A stretch of 64,000 bases of DNA. Origin: Rhizobium sp. BK650. GTDB taxonomy: Bacteria > Pseudomonadota > Alphaproteobacteria > Rhizobiales > Rhizobiaceae. Within the stretch, counting starts at the first letter, position 1, and each line of letters begins with the position of its first letter. Shown here piece by piece: positions 36,179 through 46,216 of this stretch. The notes below the pieces were generated by a model, which searched no databases, was not told the DNA's origin, and worked only from the letters and a program-made list of their open reading frames with translations. The translations under genes and the position numbers were made by a program. The DNA is taken from NCBI RefSeq assembly GCF_014195325.1, contig NZ_JACIBK010000006.1:124001-188000 (forward strand). Reading direction: 5' to 3'.

Positions 36179-37624
36179 ATGACGGAACAGAACTATCCGG
36201 TATATGGCGAAATTACCGGTCCGATCGTCATGATCGGCTTTGGCTCCATCGGCCGCGGCACGCTGCCCCTGATCGAGCGCCATTTCAAATTCGACAAGAG
36301 CCGGATGGTCGTCATCGACCCGCGCACGGACGACGCCCACATCCTGGAAAAGCACGGCGTCAAACATATTCAGGCATATGTGACGAAGGACAATTACAAA
36401 GAGCTGCTGAAGCCGCTGCTGACCGAAGGCGAAGGCCAGGGTTTCTGCGTCAACCTCTCGGTCGACACGTCGTCGCTCGACATCATCAAGCTCTGCCGCA
36501 AGCTTGACGTGCTCTATATCGATACCGTCGTCGAGCCCTGGCTCGGCTTCTATTTCGACAAGGACATGAAGAACGAAGATCGCACCAACTATGCCCTGCG
36601 CGAAACAGTTCGCAAGGAAAAGGCCAAGAACCCCGGCGGCACCACTGCCGTTTCCACCTGCGGCGCAAATCCGGGCATGGTGTCCTGGTTCGTCAAGCAG
36701 GCGCTGCTCAATCTCGCCAAGGACATCGGTCTGAAGTTCGACGAACCGGGCCAGGACGACCGCGAGGAATGGGCAAAGCTGATGAAGAAGGTCGGCGTCA
36801 AGGGCATCCATATAGCCGAGCGAGATACCCAGCGCACAATCCATCCGAAGCCGCTCAACGTCTTCTGGAACACCTGGTCCGTCGAAGGCTTCATCTCCGA
36901 AGGCCTGCAGCCAGCCGAACTCGGCTGGGGCACGCATGAAAACTGGATGCCAAAGAACGCCAAGAAGCACAAGAAGGGTTCCAAGGCTGCAATCTTCCTG
37001 GAGCAGCCTGGCGCCAACACCCGTGTACGCACCTGGTGCCCGACGCCCGGGCCGCAATACGGCTTCCTCGTCACGCATAACGAGTCGATCTCGATTGCCG
37101 ACTTCTTCACGGTCAGGGACAAGGACGGCGACGTCACCTACCGCCCGACCTGCCATTATGCCTACCATCCGGCCAATGACGCCGTTCTCTCCCTGCATGA
37201 GATGTTCGGCAACGGCGGCAGGCCGCAGCCGGTCCTGCACGTTCTCGACGAGAACGAACTGGTCGATGGCGTCGATGAACTCGGCGTATTGCTCTACGGC
37301 CACGACAAGAACGCCTACTGGTACGGTTCACGCCTGTCGCTGGAAGAAACCCGCCGCATCGCCCCCTACCAGAATGCAACCGGCCTGCAGGTGACTTCTG
37401 CCGTACTCGCCGGCATGGTCTGGGCTCTTGAAAACCCGAAGGCCGGCATCGTCGAAGCCGACGAAATGGATTACAAGCGGTGCCTCGAAGTGCAGCTGCA
37501 GTATCTCGGCCCGGTCGAAGGCCACTACACGGACTGGACCCCGCTCGACGGTCGCCCGGGTCTCTTCCCGGAAGACATCGACACCAAAGACCCGTGGCAG
37601 TTCAAGAACATCCTCGTTCGCTGA
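36179..37624 (+). CDS. hss: Homospermidine synthase
   Basis: This NAD-dependent enzyme of 481 residues makes homospermidine from two putrescines, the main polyamine of many rhizobia. The N-terminal Rossmann motif is VMIGFGSIGRGTLP. The family regions NPGMVSWFVKQAL and GWGTHENWMP are present and the length is normal. The start has AGGAG upstream. A strong terminator follows. The gene is monocistronic. Confidence 0.95.
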   Translation: MTEQNYPVYGEITGPIVMIGFGSIGRGTLPLIERHFKFDKSRMVVIDPRTDDAHILEKHGVKHIQAYVTKDNYKELLKPLLTEGEGQGFCVNLSVDTSSLDIIKLCRKLDVLYIDTVVEPWLGFYFDKDMKNEDRTNYALRETVRKEKAKNPGGTTAVSTCGANPGMVSWFVKQALLNLAKDIGLKFDEPGQDDREEWAKLMKKVGVKGIHIAERDTQRTIHPKPLNVFWNTWSVEGFISEGLQPAELGWGTHENWMPKNAKKHKKGSKAAIFLEQPGANTRVRTWCPTPGPQYGFLVTHNESISIADFFTVRDKDGDVTYRPTCHYAYHPANDAVLSLHEMFGNGGRPQPVLHVLDENELVDGVDELGVLLYGHDKNAYWYGSRLSLEETRRIAPYQNATGLQVTSAVLAGMVWALENPKAGIVEADEMDYKRCLEVQLQYLGPVEGHYTDWTPLDGRPGLFPEDIDTKDPWQFKNILVR

Positions 37625-37647
37625 ACCCTGCCGCAATGCATCCGAAG

Positions 37648-37673
37648 ATGCCCGCTGTCAGGCGGGCATTTTT
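37648..37673 (+). terminator. Intrinsic terminator after hss
   Basis: ATGCCCGC-TGTCAG-GCGGGCAT is followed by TTTTTG, 23 bases after the hss stop. Confidence 0.9.
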
Positions 37674-37796
37674 GTAACGCCTGCTGTCTAAATGCCTGCC
37701 AGTCTGCGGCGAAGTCTTGCCATCAGGAAAGGCCCGCGCCATGTTTTGCGCGAATTTAGCCAACAATTTCCCTCCAGATTTGCCGGGAGAAGCCTT

Positions 37797-38165
37797 ATGA
37801 AAGTCAGAATTGGTCTCGTTCTTGCGGTTGCATCGGCAGCCCTTGCCGCCTGTGTTTCATCCGGCCCGCGCCCTCTCCCCATTGCATCGGCACCCGCTCC
37901 TGCCGGTGTCGAGGGAACCTGGGCCGATCCGAACGGCATCGTCTCTACCTTCCAGGGCGGCACCTTTACGACGCGCACGACCGACAGCAACCAGCTTCTG
38001 GCCTCCGGTACCTATACCAATACCTCACCGACGCTGGTGGAAATCAACATGACTTCGCTGGTTCGTAACAAACAGTCGAAAGTCAATTGCGCTCTTGTTA
38101 CGACGAGCCAGCTCAACTGCACTTCGGATGCCGGCGCACAATTCGTCCTGACCCGCCGCAGCTGA
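37797..38165 (+). CDS. Omp10-type outer-membrane lipoprotein
   Basis: This 122-residue lipoprotein starts with a lipobox (LAACVSSG), so the Cys is acylated. The remaining domain ([46 protein letters not shown] and [11 protein letters not shown]) closely matches, from memory, the Brucella Omp10 lipoprotein. The start codon at 37797 begins the signal peptide. The ORF extends upstream but only with non-signal residues. Exact function is unknown, probably envelope integrity. Confidence 0.85.
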   Translation: MKVRIGLVLAVASAALAACVSSGPRPLPIASAPAPAGVEGTWADPNGIVSTFQGGTFTTRTTDSNQLLASGTYTNTSPTLVEINMTSLVRNKQSKVNCALVTTSQLNCTSDAGAQFVLTRRS

Positions 38166-38493
38166 AAAGAGTAAACCTGCGAAGGCTAAGCACTGGCTGG
38201 GCTTTCGCCGGTTACTGTTTCCCTTCTTTGCTCGATCGTACGCTTGCGACATTCCCGAATATTGCGGAAGCACGCGCGAACTTTACCAAACGCCGCCAAC
38301 AGCGAATGCGGCGGATAGCGGGCCGTCCTTTTTTGCCCGACTCCTCTTGGAAAGCGGCTCTCCTGGCCCAGCTTTTTTCTTGCGGCCGGGGATCGTGTGA
38401 TGGAACATCCGCGCGCCGGGAAACCGTCTCGGCGGACTATGAAAGGGGCAGCGAGGATCAGGGGGATCTTCGAGCCGAATCAGGAGAACAGGG
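38166..38493. other. Gene-free gap before the nucleotidase gene
   Basis: This 328-base stretch has no convincing gene. It contains CCGCC-(12 nt)-GGCGG near 38293-38314 and two T6 runs (38329-38334, 38373-38378) without a proper stem directly before them. The promoter of the downstream nucleotidase probably lies in the second half. Confidence 0.4.
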
Positions 38494-40410
38494 ATGACGA
38501 AGTCTTTAAGCTTCGGTCTTTTGACCGCGTCTATGTTGACGTTGAGCACAAGCGCCGCATTTGCAGATTACGAACTCAATATTCTTCATATCAACGATTT
38601 CCACTCGCGCATCGAATCGATCAACAAGTTCGATTCCACGTGCTCCGCCGAGGAAGAGGGCAAGAACGAGTGCTTCGGTGGGGCTGCCCGCCTGAAGACT
38701 GCCATCGACCAGCGCCGCCAGGCTTTGACCGGCAAAAACACGCTGCTGCTCAATGCCGGCGACAACTTCCAGGGCTCGTTGTTCTATACGACCTACAAGG
38801 GCGCAGCCGAAGCCGAGATGCTGAACCTCATGAAGTTCGACGCCATGACCGTCGGCAATCATGAGTTCGATGACAGCGAGGATGGGCTCGCTACCTTCCT
38901 CGACAAGGTGCAATTCCCCGTCGTCACCGCAAACGTCAAGGCAAGCGCTGCTTCCAAGCTCGGCGACCGCGTCAAGCCGTCTCTCGTGCTCGATGTCGCC
39001 GGTCAGAAGATCGGTATCGTCGGTGCCGTCACCAACGATACCCCTGAGCTTTCCTCGCCCGGCCCGAACGTGACGATCGCCGATGACGTGCAGAGCATTA
39101 CCGCAGAAGTCCAGAAGCTGAGGGGCGAAGGCGTCAATAAGATCATTGCGCTGACCCATGTCGGCTACCCGCGCGACCTTGCCTTGATCGCCAAGATCCC
39201 CGATGTCGACGTCGTCGTCGGTGGCCACTCGCACAGCCTGCTTTCGAACACCGATCCCAAGGCCGAAGGTCCCTACCCGACAATGGTCGACAATCCCGGC
39301 GGCTACAAGGTGCCGGTAGTGCAGGCGGCTTCCTACAGCAAATATCTCGGCGATCTCGTCGTCAATTTCGATGACAACGGCATCGTCAAGGAAGCCAAGG
39401 GCGATCCCATTCTGATCGATTCCTCCTTTGCGCCGGATCAGGCTGTCGCCGCGCGCATTGTCGAACTGGCAAAGCCGATCGAAGAACTGCGCAAGAAGGT
39501 GATCGGCTCCTCCGAAGGGCCCATCGAGGGCGATCGCAAAGTCTGCCGTGTCAAGGAATGCTCCATGGGCAATCTGGTCGCCGACGCCATGCTCGACCGC
39601 ACCAAGAACCAGGGCGTGACCATCGCCATTCAGAACGGTGGCGGCCTGCGCGCCTCCATCGACAGCGGGGACGTCACCCAAGGCGAAGTCATCACCGTGC
39701 TGCCCTTCCAGAATACGCTTGCAACGTTCCAGTTGACCGGCGCCGATATCGTCAAGGCGCTGGAAAACGGCGTCAGCCAGATCGACCAGGGCGCCGGTCG
39801 CTTCCCGCAGGTCGCCGGCCTAAAGTTCTCCTTCGACCAGTCGAAGCCGGTCGGCAGCCGCGTCAGTGAAGTGCAGGTCAAGGATGGCGACAACTTCGTG
39901 CCGATCGACATTGCTAAAATCTATAGTGTCGCCACCAACAACTTCATGCGTGCCGGCGGCGACGGCTATGTTGCTTTCAAAGATGGCAAGAATGCCTATG
40001 ACTACGGCCCGGATCTGGCCGATGTGACAGCCGCATATATCGCCGCGCATTCCCCCTATAAGCCCTACACGGATGGCCGCATCGCTGAGATAGCGCAGGC
40101 TGCACCCGCTCCCGCCCCTGCAGCGCCCCCTTCGACTCAGGCGACACCTGCTCCGACACCTGCGGCACCGGCAGAACCGGCACCGGCGCCCGCCGCTCCT
40201 GCCCCGGCAACGGAACCCGCACCGGCCCCGGCAGCCTCCACGCCGGCACCGCCTTCGAGCCATGTCATCGTCGCCGGCGATACCTTCTGGGATCTCGCCA
40301 AGACCTTCTACGGCGACGGTGCCGCGTGGCGCAAATTGTCCGAAGCAAATGGCAGCCCGAACCCGCGCCATCTGAAGATCGGCGAGGAAATCCAGGTTCC
40401 TGCCAAGTAA
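38494..40410 (+). CDS. Exported 5'-nucleotidase/metallophosphatase fused to LysM domain
   Basis: This 638-residue protein has a signal peptide, a metallophosphatase domain (ILHINDFHSR, GDNFQGS, GNHEFD, THVGYPRD, GGHSHS), and the 5'-nucleotidase C-terminal domain (NLVADAML, IQNGGGLRASIDSG, NNFMRAGGDG). A long Ala/Pro-rich linker leads to a C-terminal LysM domain (VIVAGDTFWDLAKTFYGDGAAW). LysM binds peptidoglycan, so the phosphatase is probably tethered to the wall and recycles extracellular nucleotides. The combination is uncommon in this enzyme family. Confidence 0.92.
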   Translation: MTKSLSFGLLTASMLTLSTSAAFADYELNILHINDFHSRIESINKFDSTCSAEEEGKNECFGGAARLKTAIDQRRQALTGKNTLLLNAGDNFQGSLFYTTYKGAAEAEMLNLMKFDAMTVGNHEFDDSEDGLATFLDKVQFPVVTANVKASAASKLGDRVKPSLVLDVAGQKIGIVGAVTNDTPELSSPGPNVTIADDVQSITAEVQKLRGEGVNKIIALTHVGYPRDLALIAKIPDVDVVVGGHSHSLLSNTDPKAEGPYPTMVDNPGGYKVPVVQAASYSKYLGDLVVNFDDNGIVKEAKGDPILIDSSFAPDQAVAARIVELAKPIEELRKKVIGSSEGPIEGDRKVCRVKECSMGNLVADAMLDRTKNQGVTIAIQNGGGLRASIDSGDVTQGEVITVLPFQNTLATFQLTGADIVKALENGVSQIDQGAGRFPQVAGLKFSFDQSKPVGSRVSEVQVKDGDNFVPIDIAKIYSVATNNFMRAGGDGYVAFKDGKNAYDYGPDLADVTAAYIAAHSPYKPYTDGRIAEIAQAAPAPAPAAPPSTQATPAPTPAAPAEPAPAPAAPAPATEPAPAPAASTPAPPSSHVIVAGDTFWDLAKTFYGDGAAWRKLSEANGSPNPRHLKIGEEIQVPAK

Positions 40411-40436
40411 GACGATATGTCCCGATCATGAGCGCT

Positions 40437-40463
40437 GGTCCGGGGTTTCCCGGGCCGGCTTTT
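40437..40463 (+). terminator. Intrinsic terminator after the nucleotidase-LysM gene
   Basis: GGTCCGGG-GTTT-CCCGGGCC pairs over 8 bp (one G-U) and is followed by GGCTTTT, 26 bases after the stop. Confidence 0.75.
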
Positions 40464-40535
40464 CTCCCTATAGGGTGAACCGTTATCGATCGGCTGCGTA
40501 TAGCCGGTGAGACATGAAAGCGCGTTGGGGCCAGA

Positions 40536-41567
40536 ATGACAGATACTTCACTCCGCCCGGCGGACCATCCTGCCGTCAAATTCGGCAAGATCGGCGTCCT
40601 GCTGGTCAATCTCGGCACGCCTGACGGCACTGATTATACGTCCATGCGTCGATATCTGCGCGAGTTCCTGACCGACAAGCGTGTCATCGAATGGTCGCCT
40701 TGGAAATGGTATCCGATCCTCTTCGGCATCGTCCTCAACACACGCCCGCAAAAGGTCGGCAAGGCCTATGAAACGATCTGGAACAAGGACCTGAACGAGA
40801 GCTGGCTGCGTACCTATACCCGCAACCAGTCGGACTTCATGGCAGAACGCCTGAGGGACCTGACCAACGTCAAAGTCGATTGGGCGATGCGCTACGGCAC
40901 CCCGTCGATCCCCTCTCGCCTCCAAGCGCTGAAAGATGAAGGCTGCGACCGCATCCTGCTCTTCCCGCTCTATCCGCAATATGCGGCCGCCACGACCGCG
41001 ACCGTCAACGACAAGGCCTTCCAGAAGCTGCTCACCATGCGCTGGCAGCCGGCGCTGCGCACTGTGCCGGATTATCACGACGACGAGGCCTATATCGAAG
41101 CGCTCGCCAAATCCGTCGAACGGCATCTTGCCGCGCTCGACTGGAAGCCGGAAATACTGGTTGCCTCCTTCCACGGCATTCCGCTCTCCTATTTCCAGCA
41201 GGGCGATCCCTATTACTGTCAGTGCCAGAAGACCGGCCGCCTGCTGCGCGAGCGCCTCGGACTGACAAAGGAAAATTTCATGGTCACCTTCCAGTCCCGC
41301 TTCGGACCGGAGGAATGGCTGCAGCCCTATACCGACAAGACCGTCGAGAAGCTGGCGCAGGATGGCGTCAAGCGCATAGCCGTCATGAACCCCGGCTTCG
41401 TTTCCGACTGTCTGGAGACACTGGAAGAGATTGCCGAACAGGCCGCCCATTCCTTCAAGCACAATGGCGGCGAACAGTTCGCGCATATTCCCTGCCTGAA
41501 TGACAGCGAGGACGGCATGCAGGTGCTGGAAAAAGTCGTGCGCCGTGAGCTGCTGGGCTGGGCATAA
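40536..41567 (+). CDS. hemH: Ferrochelatase
   Basis: This 343-residue enzyme inserts Fe(II) into protoporphyrin IX in the last step of haem synthesis. It has the N-terminal KIGVLLVNLGTPD, the metal-binding His in ASFHGIPLSYF, and the downstream GFVSDCLETLEEI with the conserved Glu. Length fits the proteobacterial class. Its terminator lies upstream of the start, so hemH has its own promoter. Confidence 0.97.
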   Translation: MTDTSLRPADHPAVKFGKIGVLLVNLGTPDGTDYTSMRRYLREFLTDKRVIEWSPWKWYPILFGIVLNTRPQKVGKAYETIWNKDLNESWLRTYTRNQSDFMAERLRDLTNVKVDWAMRYGTPSIPSRLQALKDEGCDRILLFPLYPQYAAATTATVNDKAFQKLLTMRWQPALRTVPDYHDDEAYIEALAKSVERHLAALDWKPEILVASFHGIPLSYFQQGDPYYCQCQKTGRLLRERLGLTKENFMVTFQSRFGPEEWLQPYTDKTVEKLAQDGVKRIAVMNPGFVSDCLETLEEIAEQAAHSFKHNGGEQFAHIPCLNDSEDGMQVLEKVVRRELLGWA

Positions 41568-41720
41568 TTGACGCGGCGCCAGATTTTCTGCGCCCTGCAA
41601 TAGATAAAAACGTCCCGCGCGCCAGATCTGAAGAATGGCCGATAGGCGATCGCAATCGAGCCAGAAGCGTCGCTGCGGCCCGCTTGGCGGCCTGTTGCTT
41701 TATTGATCTGGACGTACTTT

Positions 41721-41984
41721 ATGATTTCGGGTTTCAGAAAATTGATTGTCCTCGCCTGCTTGCTCGTCATCGCCGGTGGCGGTTATCTCGCGTGGGAGCG
41801 CTATCTGCGGGTCCATGCCAACGCCCCTCCCGAAGGCATCGTCGGTCAGGTCGCATGTCAGCTCCGCCTCCGCGATGTCAAAACCAGCAATCTGAGCCCA
41901 GACGATCAGCCGTTCCTCACAAATTGCCTGATGGGCGGCTATATTACAAAGAGCGACCTGGACGACGCCGGCCTATCACCCTGA
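41721..41984 (+). CDS. Small inner-membrane-anchored protein of unknown function
   Basis: This 87-residue protein has one N-terminal hydrophobic helix (LIVLACLLVIAGGGYLAW) and a short soluble tail with two cysteines (QVACQL, TNCLMGG). The start at 41721 (ATG) was preferred to the TTG at 41703. No domain is recognised. It lies between hemH and the SPFH gene, with separate spacing from both. Confidence 0.65.
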   Translation: MISGFRKLIVLACLLVIAGGGYLAWERYLRVHANAPPEGIVGQVACQLRLRDVKTSNLSPDDQPFLTNCLMGGYITKSDLDDAGLSP

Positions 41985-42065
41985 TTTGACAGGCGAGCTG
42001 TCATTCCTTCCTTGCAAAGAACATGCTAACTCACCACGTCAGATACGTGGGCTTGGGAGGAATAC

Positions 42066-43082
42066 ATGCTACTGAGCGGCTTCGATATCGTTGTAATCGC
42101 CTTGGTGATCTTCGTCATCCTGGTGCTCTTTGCGGCCATCAAGACGGTTCCGCAGGGTTATCGCTACACGATCGAGCGCTTCGGCCGCTATACGCGCACG
42201 CTGGAACCCGGCCTGAACCTGATTACCCCTTTCATCGAGCGCGTCGGCGCCAGGATGAATGTGATGGAGCAGGTGCTGAACGTGCCGACTCAGGAAGTAA
42301 TTACCAAGGACAATGCCTCGGTCTCGGCCGATGCCGTATCCTTCTACCAGGTGCTGAACGCCGCTGAGGCCGCCTATCAGGTTTCCAACTTGGAAAATGC
42401 CATCCTGAACCTCACCATGACCAATATTCGTACCGTCATGGGCTCCATGGATCTCGATGAGTTGCTCTCCAATCGCGATGCGATCAACGACCGGCTGCTG
42501 CGCGTCGTCGATGAAGCCGTGCAGCCCTGGGGTATCAAGGTCACCCGCGTCGAGATCAAGGATATCCAGCCGCCGCGCGACCTCGTCGACGCGATGGCCC
42601 GCCAGATGAAGGCAGAGCGCGAGAAGCGTGCCCAGGTGCTGGAGGCCGAAGGTGCGCGCAATGCACAGATTCTGAGAGCCGAAGGCGCCAAGCAGTCCGC
42701 CATCCTTCAGGCCGAGGGCCAGCGTGAAGCCGCCTTCCGCAACGCCGAGGCCCGTGAGCGCCTGGCCGAGGCGGAAGCCAAGGCAACACGCATGGTCTCC
42801 GAAGCCATCGCCGTCGGCGACGTGCAGGCGATCAACTATTTCGTGGCGCAGAAATACACGGAAGCGCTGGCATCGATCGGCCAGGCGAACAATGCCAAGG
42901 TCGTGCTGATGCCGATGGAGGCCTCGTCGATTCTCGGCTCGCTCGGCGGCATAGGAGCGATTGCCCGCGAAGTCTTCGGCGAGGACAGCAATCCGCCGCC
43001 GCGTCCGCGCTCCGGTCCGGTGCGCTCGACGCCACCGGCCCCGCCTGCGCCGAACCCGTTCAATCCTAACCCGGAGCGATGA
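42066..43082 (+). CDS. SPFH/stomatin-family membrane protein (QmcA-like)
   Basis: This 338-residue protein has one N-terminal transmembrane segment ([19 protein letters not shown]), an SPFH domain, and a long Ala/Glu coiled-coil ([20 protein letters not shown]). It ends in a Pro-rich tail. Such proteins form membrane microdomain rings and stabilise proteases. The start has GGGAGGA upstream. An NfeD-family gene follows 3 bases later, the usual partner. Confidence 0.93.
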   Translation: MLLSGFDIVVIALVIFVILVLFAAIKTVPQGYRYTIERFGRYTRTLEPGLNLITPFIERVGARMNVMEQVLNVPTQEVITKDNASVSADAVSFYQVLNAAEAAYQVSNLENAILNLTMTNIRTVMGSMDLDELLSNRDAINDRLLRVVDEAVQPWGIKVTRVEIKDIQPPRDLVDAMARQMKAEREKRAQVLEAEGARNAQILRAEGAKQSAILQAEGQREAAFRNAEARERLAEAEAKATRMVSEAIAVGDVQAINYFVAQKYTEALASIGQANNAKVVLMPMEASSILGSLGGIGAIAREVFGEDSNPPPRPRSGPVRSTPPAPPAPNPFNPNPER

Positions 43083-43085
43083 ACT

Positions 43086-43541
43086 ATGCTGGCGAAGATC
43101 GTCGGCGAACTTGGTCCGTGGAGTTGGTGGGTGGCAGGCCTCGTGCTGCTTGCCGCCGAGTTGATCGCGCCGGGCTTCTTCCTTGTCTGGATCGGCCTTG
43201 CAGCGCTTGCGGTTGGCGCGCTCTCGCTGCTTTTCTGGGATGCAACCTTCTGGGCCTGGCAGCTTCAGGCAATCCTCTTCGCCGTCTTTGCAGTCCTCGC
43301 CACATTCATCGGCCGGCGGCTGACGCTGCGCAGCGACAAGACGGATGAGCCCTTCCTCAACCAGCGTGGCGCGAGCCTCGTCGGCCGCACAGCCACTCTG
43401 CACGAACCGATCCGCGAAGGCCGCGGCCGCATTCGCCTCGACGATACGACGTGGCGAGTGTTGGGGCCCGATCTACCGGCCGGAACGCAGGTCAAAGTGA
43501 TTTCGAGTAACGGCCGAGACTTGATAGTCGAGCCAACCTGA
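43086..43541 (+). CDS. NfeD-family membrane protein
   Basis: This 151-residue protein has two to three hydrophobic segments (WWVAGLVLLAAELIAPGFFLVWIG, FLFAVFAVLATFIGR in part) and a C-terminal OB-fold domain (GRTATLHEPIREGRGRIRLDDTTWRVLG). It is the short NfeD class encoded with SPFH proteins. Spacing to the SPFH gene is 3 bases. It ends immediately before the convergent kdsD stop. Confidence 0.93.
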   Translation: MLAKIVGELGPWSWWVAGLVLLAAELIAPGFFLVWIGLAALAVGALSLLFWDATFWAWQLQAILFAVFAVLATFIGRRLTLRSDKTDEPFLNQRGASLVGRTATLHEPIREGRGRIRLDDTTWRVLGPDLPAGTQVKVISSNGRDLIVEPT

Positions 43542-44537
43542 TCAGGCAACGCCGATCCGCAAGAGATCATGGAAATGGATGAGCCCGATTGGCCGCTGCT
43601 CGTCATCGACGACGATAAGCGCGCCGATCTTATATTGCTCAAGCAACGCCAATGCCGCGGTCGCCAGTACCGTGGGCCTGACCGTCTTCGGCGAGCGCGT
43701 CATGATGTCGTCAACCGTCAGCTCCGCGAGGTTGCGGCTGAGGTTGCGTGACATGTCGCCGTCCGTGATGATGCCGCAAAGCCGACCCTCTCCATCCAGC
43801 ACGCCGACGCAGCCGAAATGCTTGTGCGACAGGACTTTAATCGCGTCCGGCACGGACGTGCCCTTTGCGACCAGCGGCAGACGGTCACCGGTATGCATGA
43901 TATCGGCAACATGCATCAAGCTCGCCCCCAGCTTGCCGCCGGGATGAAAAATACGGAAATCTGTCGCCGTGAAGCCGCGCGCATCCAGAAGCGAGATTGC
44001 CAGTGCATCGCCGAGCGCAAGCTGCATCATCGTCGACGTGGTTGGCGCCAGCCCGTTCGGACAGGCCTCTTCCTCATTAGGGATCAGCAGCGCAATATCC
44101 GCAGCCGTTGCCAGTGAGGATTGGGGGCTGCAGGTCATGGCGATCAGCGGAATGGAAAAACGCCGCGTGTAGGAAATGATGCTCTTCAGTTCCGCGCTTT
44201 CGCCGCCCTTGGAGATCGCAAGCACGACATCGTCCCCAGCAATCATGCCGAGGTCGCCATGGTTGGCTTCCGCCGCATGCACAAAAAAAGCGGGCGTGCC
44301 CGTTGAAGCGAAAGTGGCGGCGATCTTCGTACCGATATGGCCGCTTTTGCCGACACCGGTCACGATCACGCGGCCGGTATTCTCGCCAATCATCTCGACC
44401 GCACGTGTAAAAGGCCCGGCTAGCCCGTCATCGAAAGCACGTTCCAAGGCCTCAAGGGCACGTCTTTCGATGCTGACGGTACGCTTGCCAGACTCCAGGA
44501 CGCTGTTTTCGACGAGTTTTACCGCTCTCCTGATCAT
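43542..44537 (-). CDS. kdsD: Arabinose-5-phosphate isomerase (KdsD/KpsF)
   Basis: This 331-residue enzyme interconverts ribulose-5-phosphate and arabinose-5-phosphate, the first step to KDO for lipopolysaccharide. It has an N-terminal SIS domain (VIVTGVGKSGHIGTKIAATFASTGTPAFFVHAAEANHGDLGM) and two CBS domains (HKHFGCVGVLDGEGRLCGIITDGD, LEQYKIGALIVVDDEQRPIGLIHFHDLL). The metal-site His/Glu residues are in place. It is convergent to nfeD. Confidence 0.93.
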   Translation of the reverse strand: MIRRAVKLVENSVLESGKRTVSIERRALEALERAFDDGLAGPFTRAVEMIGENTGRVIVTGVGKSGHIGTKIAATFASTGTPAFFVHAAEANHGDLGMIAGDDVVLAISKGGESAELKSIISYTRRFSIPLIAMTCSPQSSLATAADIALLIPNEEEACPNGLAPTTSTMMQLALGDALAISLLDARGFTATDFRIFHPGGKLGASLMHVADIMHTGDRLPLVAKGTSVPDAIKVLSHKHFGCVGVLDGEGRLCGIITDGDMSRNLSRNLAELTVDDIMTRSPKTVRPTVLATAALALLEQYKIGALIVVDDEQRPIGLIHFHDLLRIGVA

Positions 44538-44680
44538 GGCAATGCGTTAGACCTTTTCACTTTACCTGTCCACCCAGCAATGTTTCCCATGTATGAACGC
44601 GACGTCCGCGCGGCAACGAATGGTTAACCACAAGGCTTTACCCTTGAGTAAGACTTAAAAGCATTTCAGGCGCGGATTAA

Positions 44681-46210
44681 ATGGGCCAGGGAAAACAGAC
44701 GAGCAGTGCGACGCCGCTCCGCGCCAAGAGCCGTGTCGTCTCCGTCGCGGCTATCGGTCTGCTGATCGCGCCCCCTGCTTTCGCTCAGCAGATCGCGTCG
44801 CAACAGCAACCAGCAGGCACAACGAATTCGCGCACGGCGGCCATCTCCGCGACGCAGGGCGCCGGCACCAATAATATCGCGGATATCGGTGACGCAGATG
44901 CCGCCCCCAATGCCGCCGCCAACAGTTCGGGCGCAGACACCGAGGCTGCCCCCACCCCAACACCGCAGCCCGATAACGAGATTACGGGTGCGATCCTCGA
45001 TGAGGACATGCGCAGGCTGAATACCCGCGAACCGCGCCTGGACGAAACACCGGCGCGCAGAGCGCAGGAAAGCGCTTCGACCGAACAGACGCCCGGCATC
45101 CCTCTTGGCAGCTTCATCCTGCGCCCGAGCGTCACTCAAACCATCAACAGCGAGACCACGAAGGACGGCGCAACGAAAAAGAGCCGCGGCTTCCTCGAAA
45201 CCGACATGGGCGCGAGGCTGACCTCCGACTGGAGCCGGCATCAGTTGACCGTCACCTCCGAAGGTGCCTGGCAGAAGAACATCAGTGGCGAGGGTGAAGA
45301 ACAACCGTCCTTCAAGATCGACGCTGATCTGCGGCTGGACCTGACACGTGACACCACCGGCCACATTACCGGCGGCTATAATTTCTATCGCGAAGACACA
45401 GACGATCCGAATGCGATCACCAATGCCGATCAGCAATCCGATGTGCAGGAATTTACAGGCGGCGCGTCCATCGAGCACGACTTCGGCATTTTGCGCGGCA
45501 CCGCCGCCATTGCGCTTTCGCGCTCGATCTATTCCGATGCCGAACTCTCGAACGGCGCGACAGTTTCGATGAGTGACCGCAATCAGACGACGGGCACGGT
45601 GCGCGGCCGCATTGGCTATGAGCTTTCGCCGGCACTCATTCCCTTCATCGAAGCGTCCGTTGGTAAGACCAATTACGACGAGCGCACCGATTCCTCGGGT
45701 TATCAGCGTTCGGGAGACAGCTATGGCGCCAAGGGTGGCGTTCAGCTCGATATGGGCGAAAAACTCAAAGGCGAGGTCGCGGTCGGCTATGCGACGGCGG
45801 ATTTCGATGACAGCCGCCTGAAATCAATCGATACCGCAACACTCGATGCCAGTCTGCTCTGGTCGCCAATCCGCGGCACGAACGTCAATCTCAACCTTCA
45901 GACCAGCATCCAGCCTTCGACCGCAGCCGGCGAAAGCGGCTATGTCTCACACCAGTTGACGACGACAGTCGATCATCAGCTTCGAGACAATCTCGTGACG
46001 ACAGTCATTGGCGGCGTGACCCTGCGCAATTATCCGAACGGCAGCACAATAAGCGACGAGACGGTTTATACCACCTCGACCGGCCTTATCTGGAATATCA
46101 ATCGCTACCTCGACTTCACCAGCACGCTTGGCTACGAGCTGACGAGCCGCAAAGAGGGCGACGACTCGCAGCAATGGCGAGCCGGCGTCGGTCTTAGATT
46201 GAAGCGCTAA
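44681..46210 (+). CDS. Outer-membrane beta-barrel protein
   Basis: This 509-residue exported protein has a signal peptide (SVAAIGLLIAPPAFA, then QQ). A low-complexity Ala/Thr/Pro segment of about 120 residues follows. The rest alternates amphipathic strands (GRIGYELSPALIPFIEASVGKTNYDERTD, NLQTSIQPSTAAGESGYVS) and ends in a C-terminal strand with basic Arg. It fits the putative beta-barrel porin-2 type found in rhizobia. Cargo or polysaccharide link is unknown. Confidence 0.8.
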   Translation: MGQGKQTSSATPLRAKSRVVSVAAIGLLIAPPAFAQQIASQQQPAGTTNSRTAAISATQGAGTNNIADIGDADAAPNAAANSSGADTEAAPTPTPQPDNEITGAILDEDMRRLNTREPRLDETPARRAQESASTEQTPGIPLGSFILRPSVTQTINSETTKDGATKKSRGFLETDMGARLTSDWSRHQLTVTSEGAWQKNISGEGEEQPSFKIDADLRLDLTRDTTGHITGGYNFYREDTDDPNAITNADQQSDVQEFTGGASIEHDFGILRGTAAIALSRSIYSDAELSNGATVSMSDRNQTTGTVRGRIGYELSPALIPFIEASVGKTNYDERTDSSGYQRSGDSYGAKGGVQLDMGEKLKGEVAVGYATADFDDSRLKSIDTATLDASLLWSPIRGTNVNLNLQTSIQPSTAAGESGYVSHQLTTTVDHQLRDNLVTTVIGGVTLRNYPNGSTISDETVYTTSTGLIWNINRYLDFTSTLGYELTSRKEGDDSQQWRAGVGLRLKR

Positions 46211-46216
46211 ACAGCA

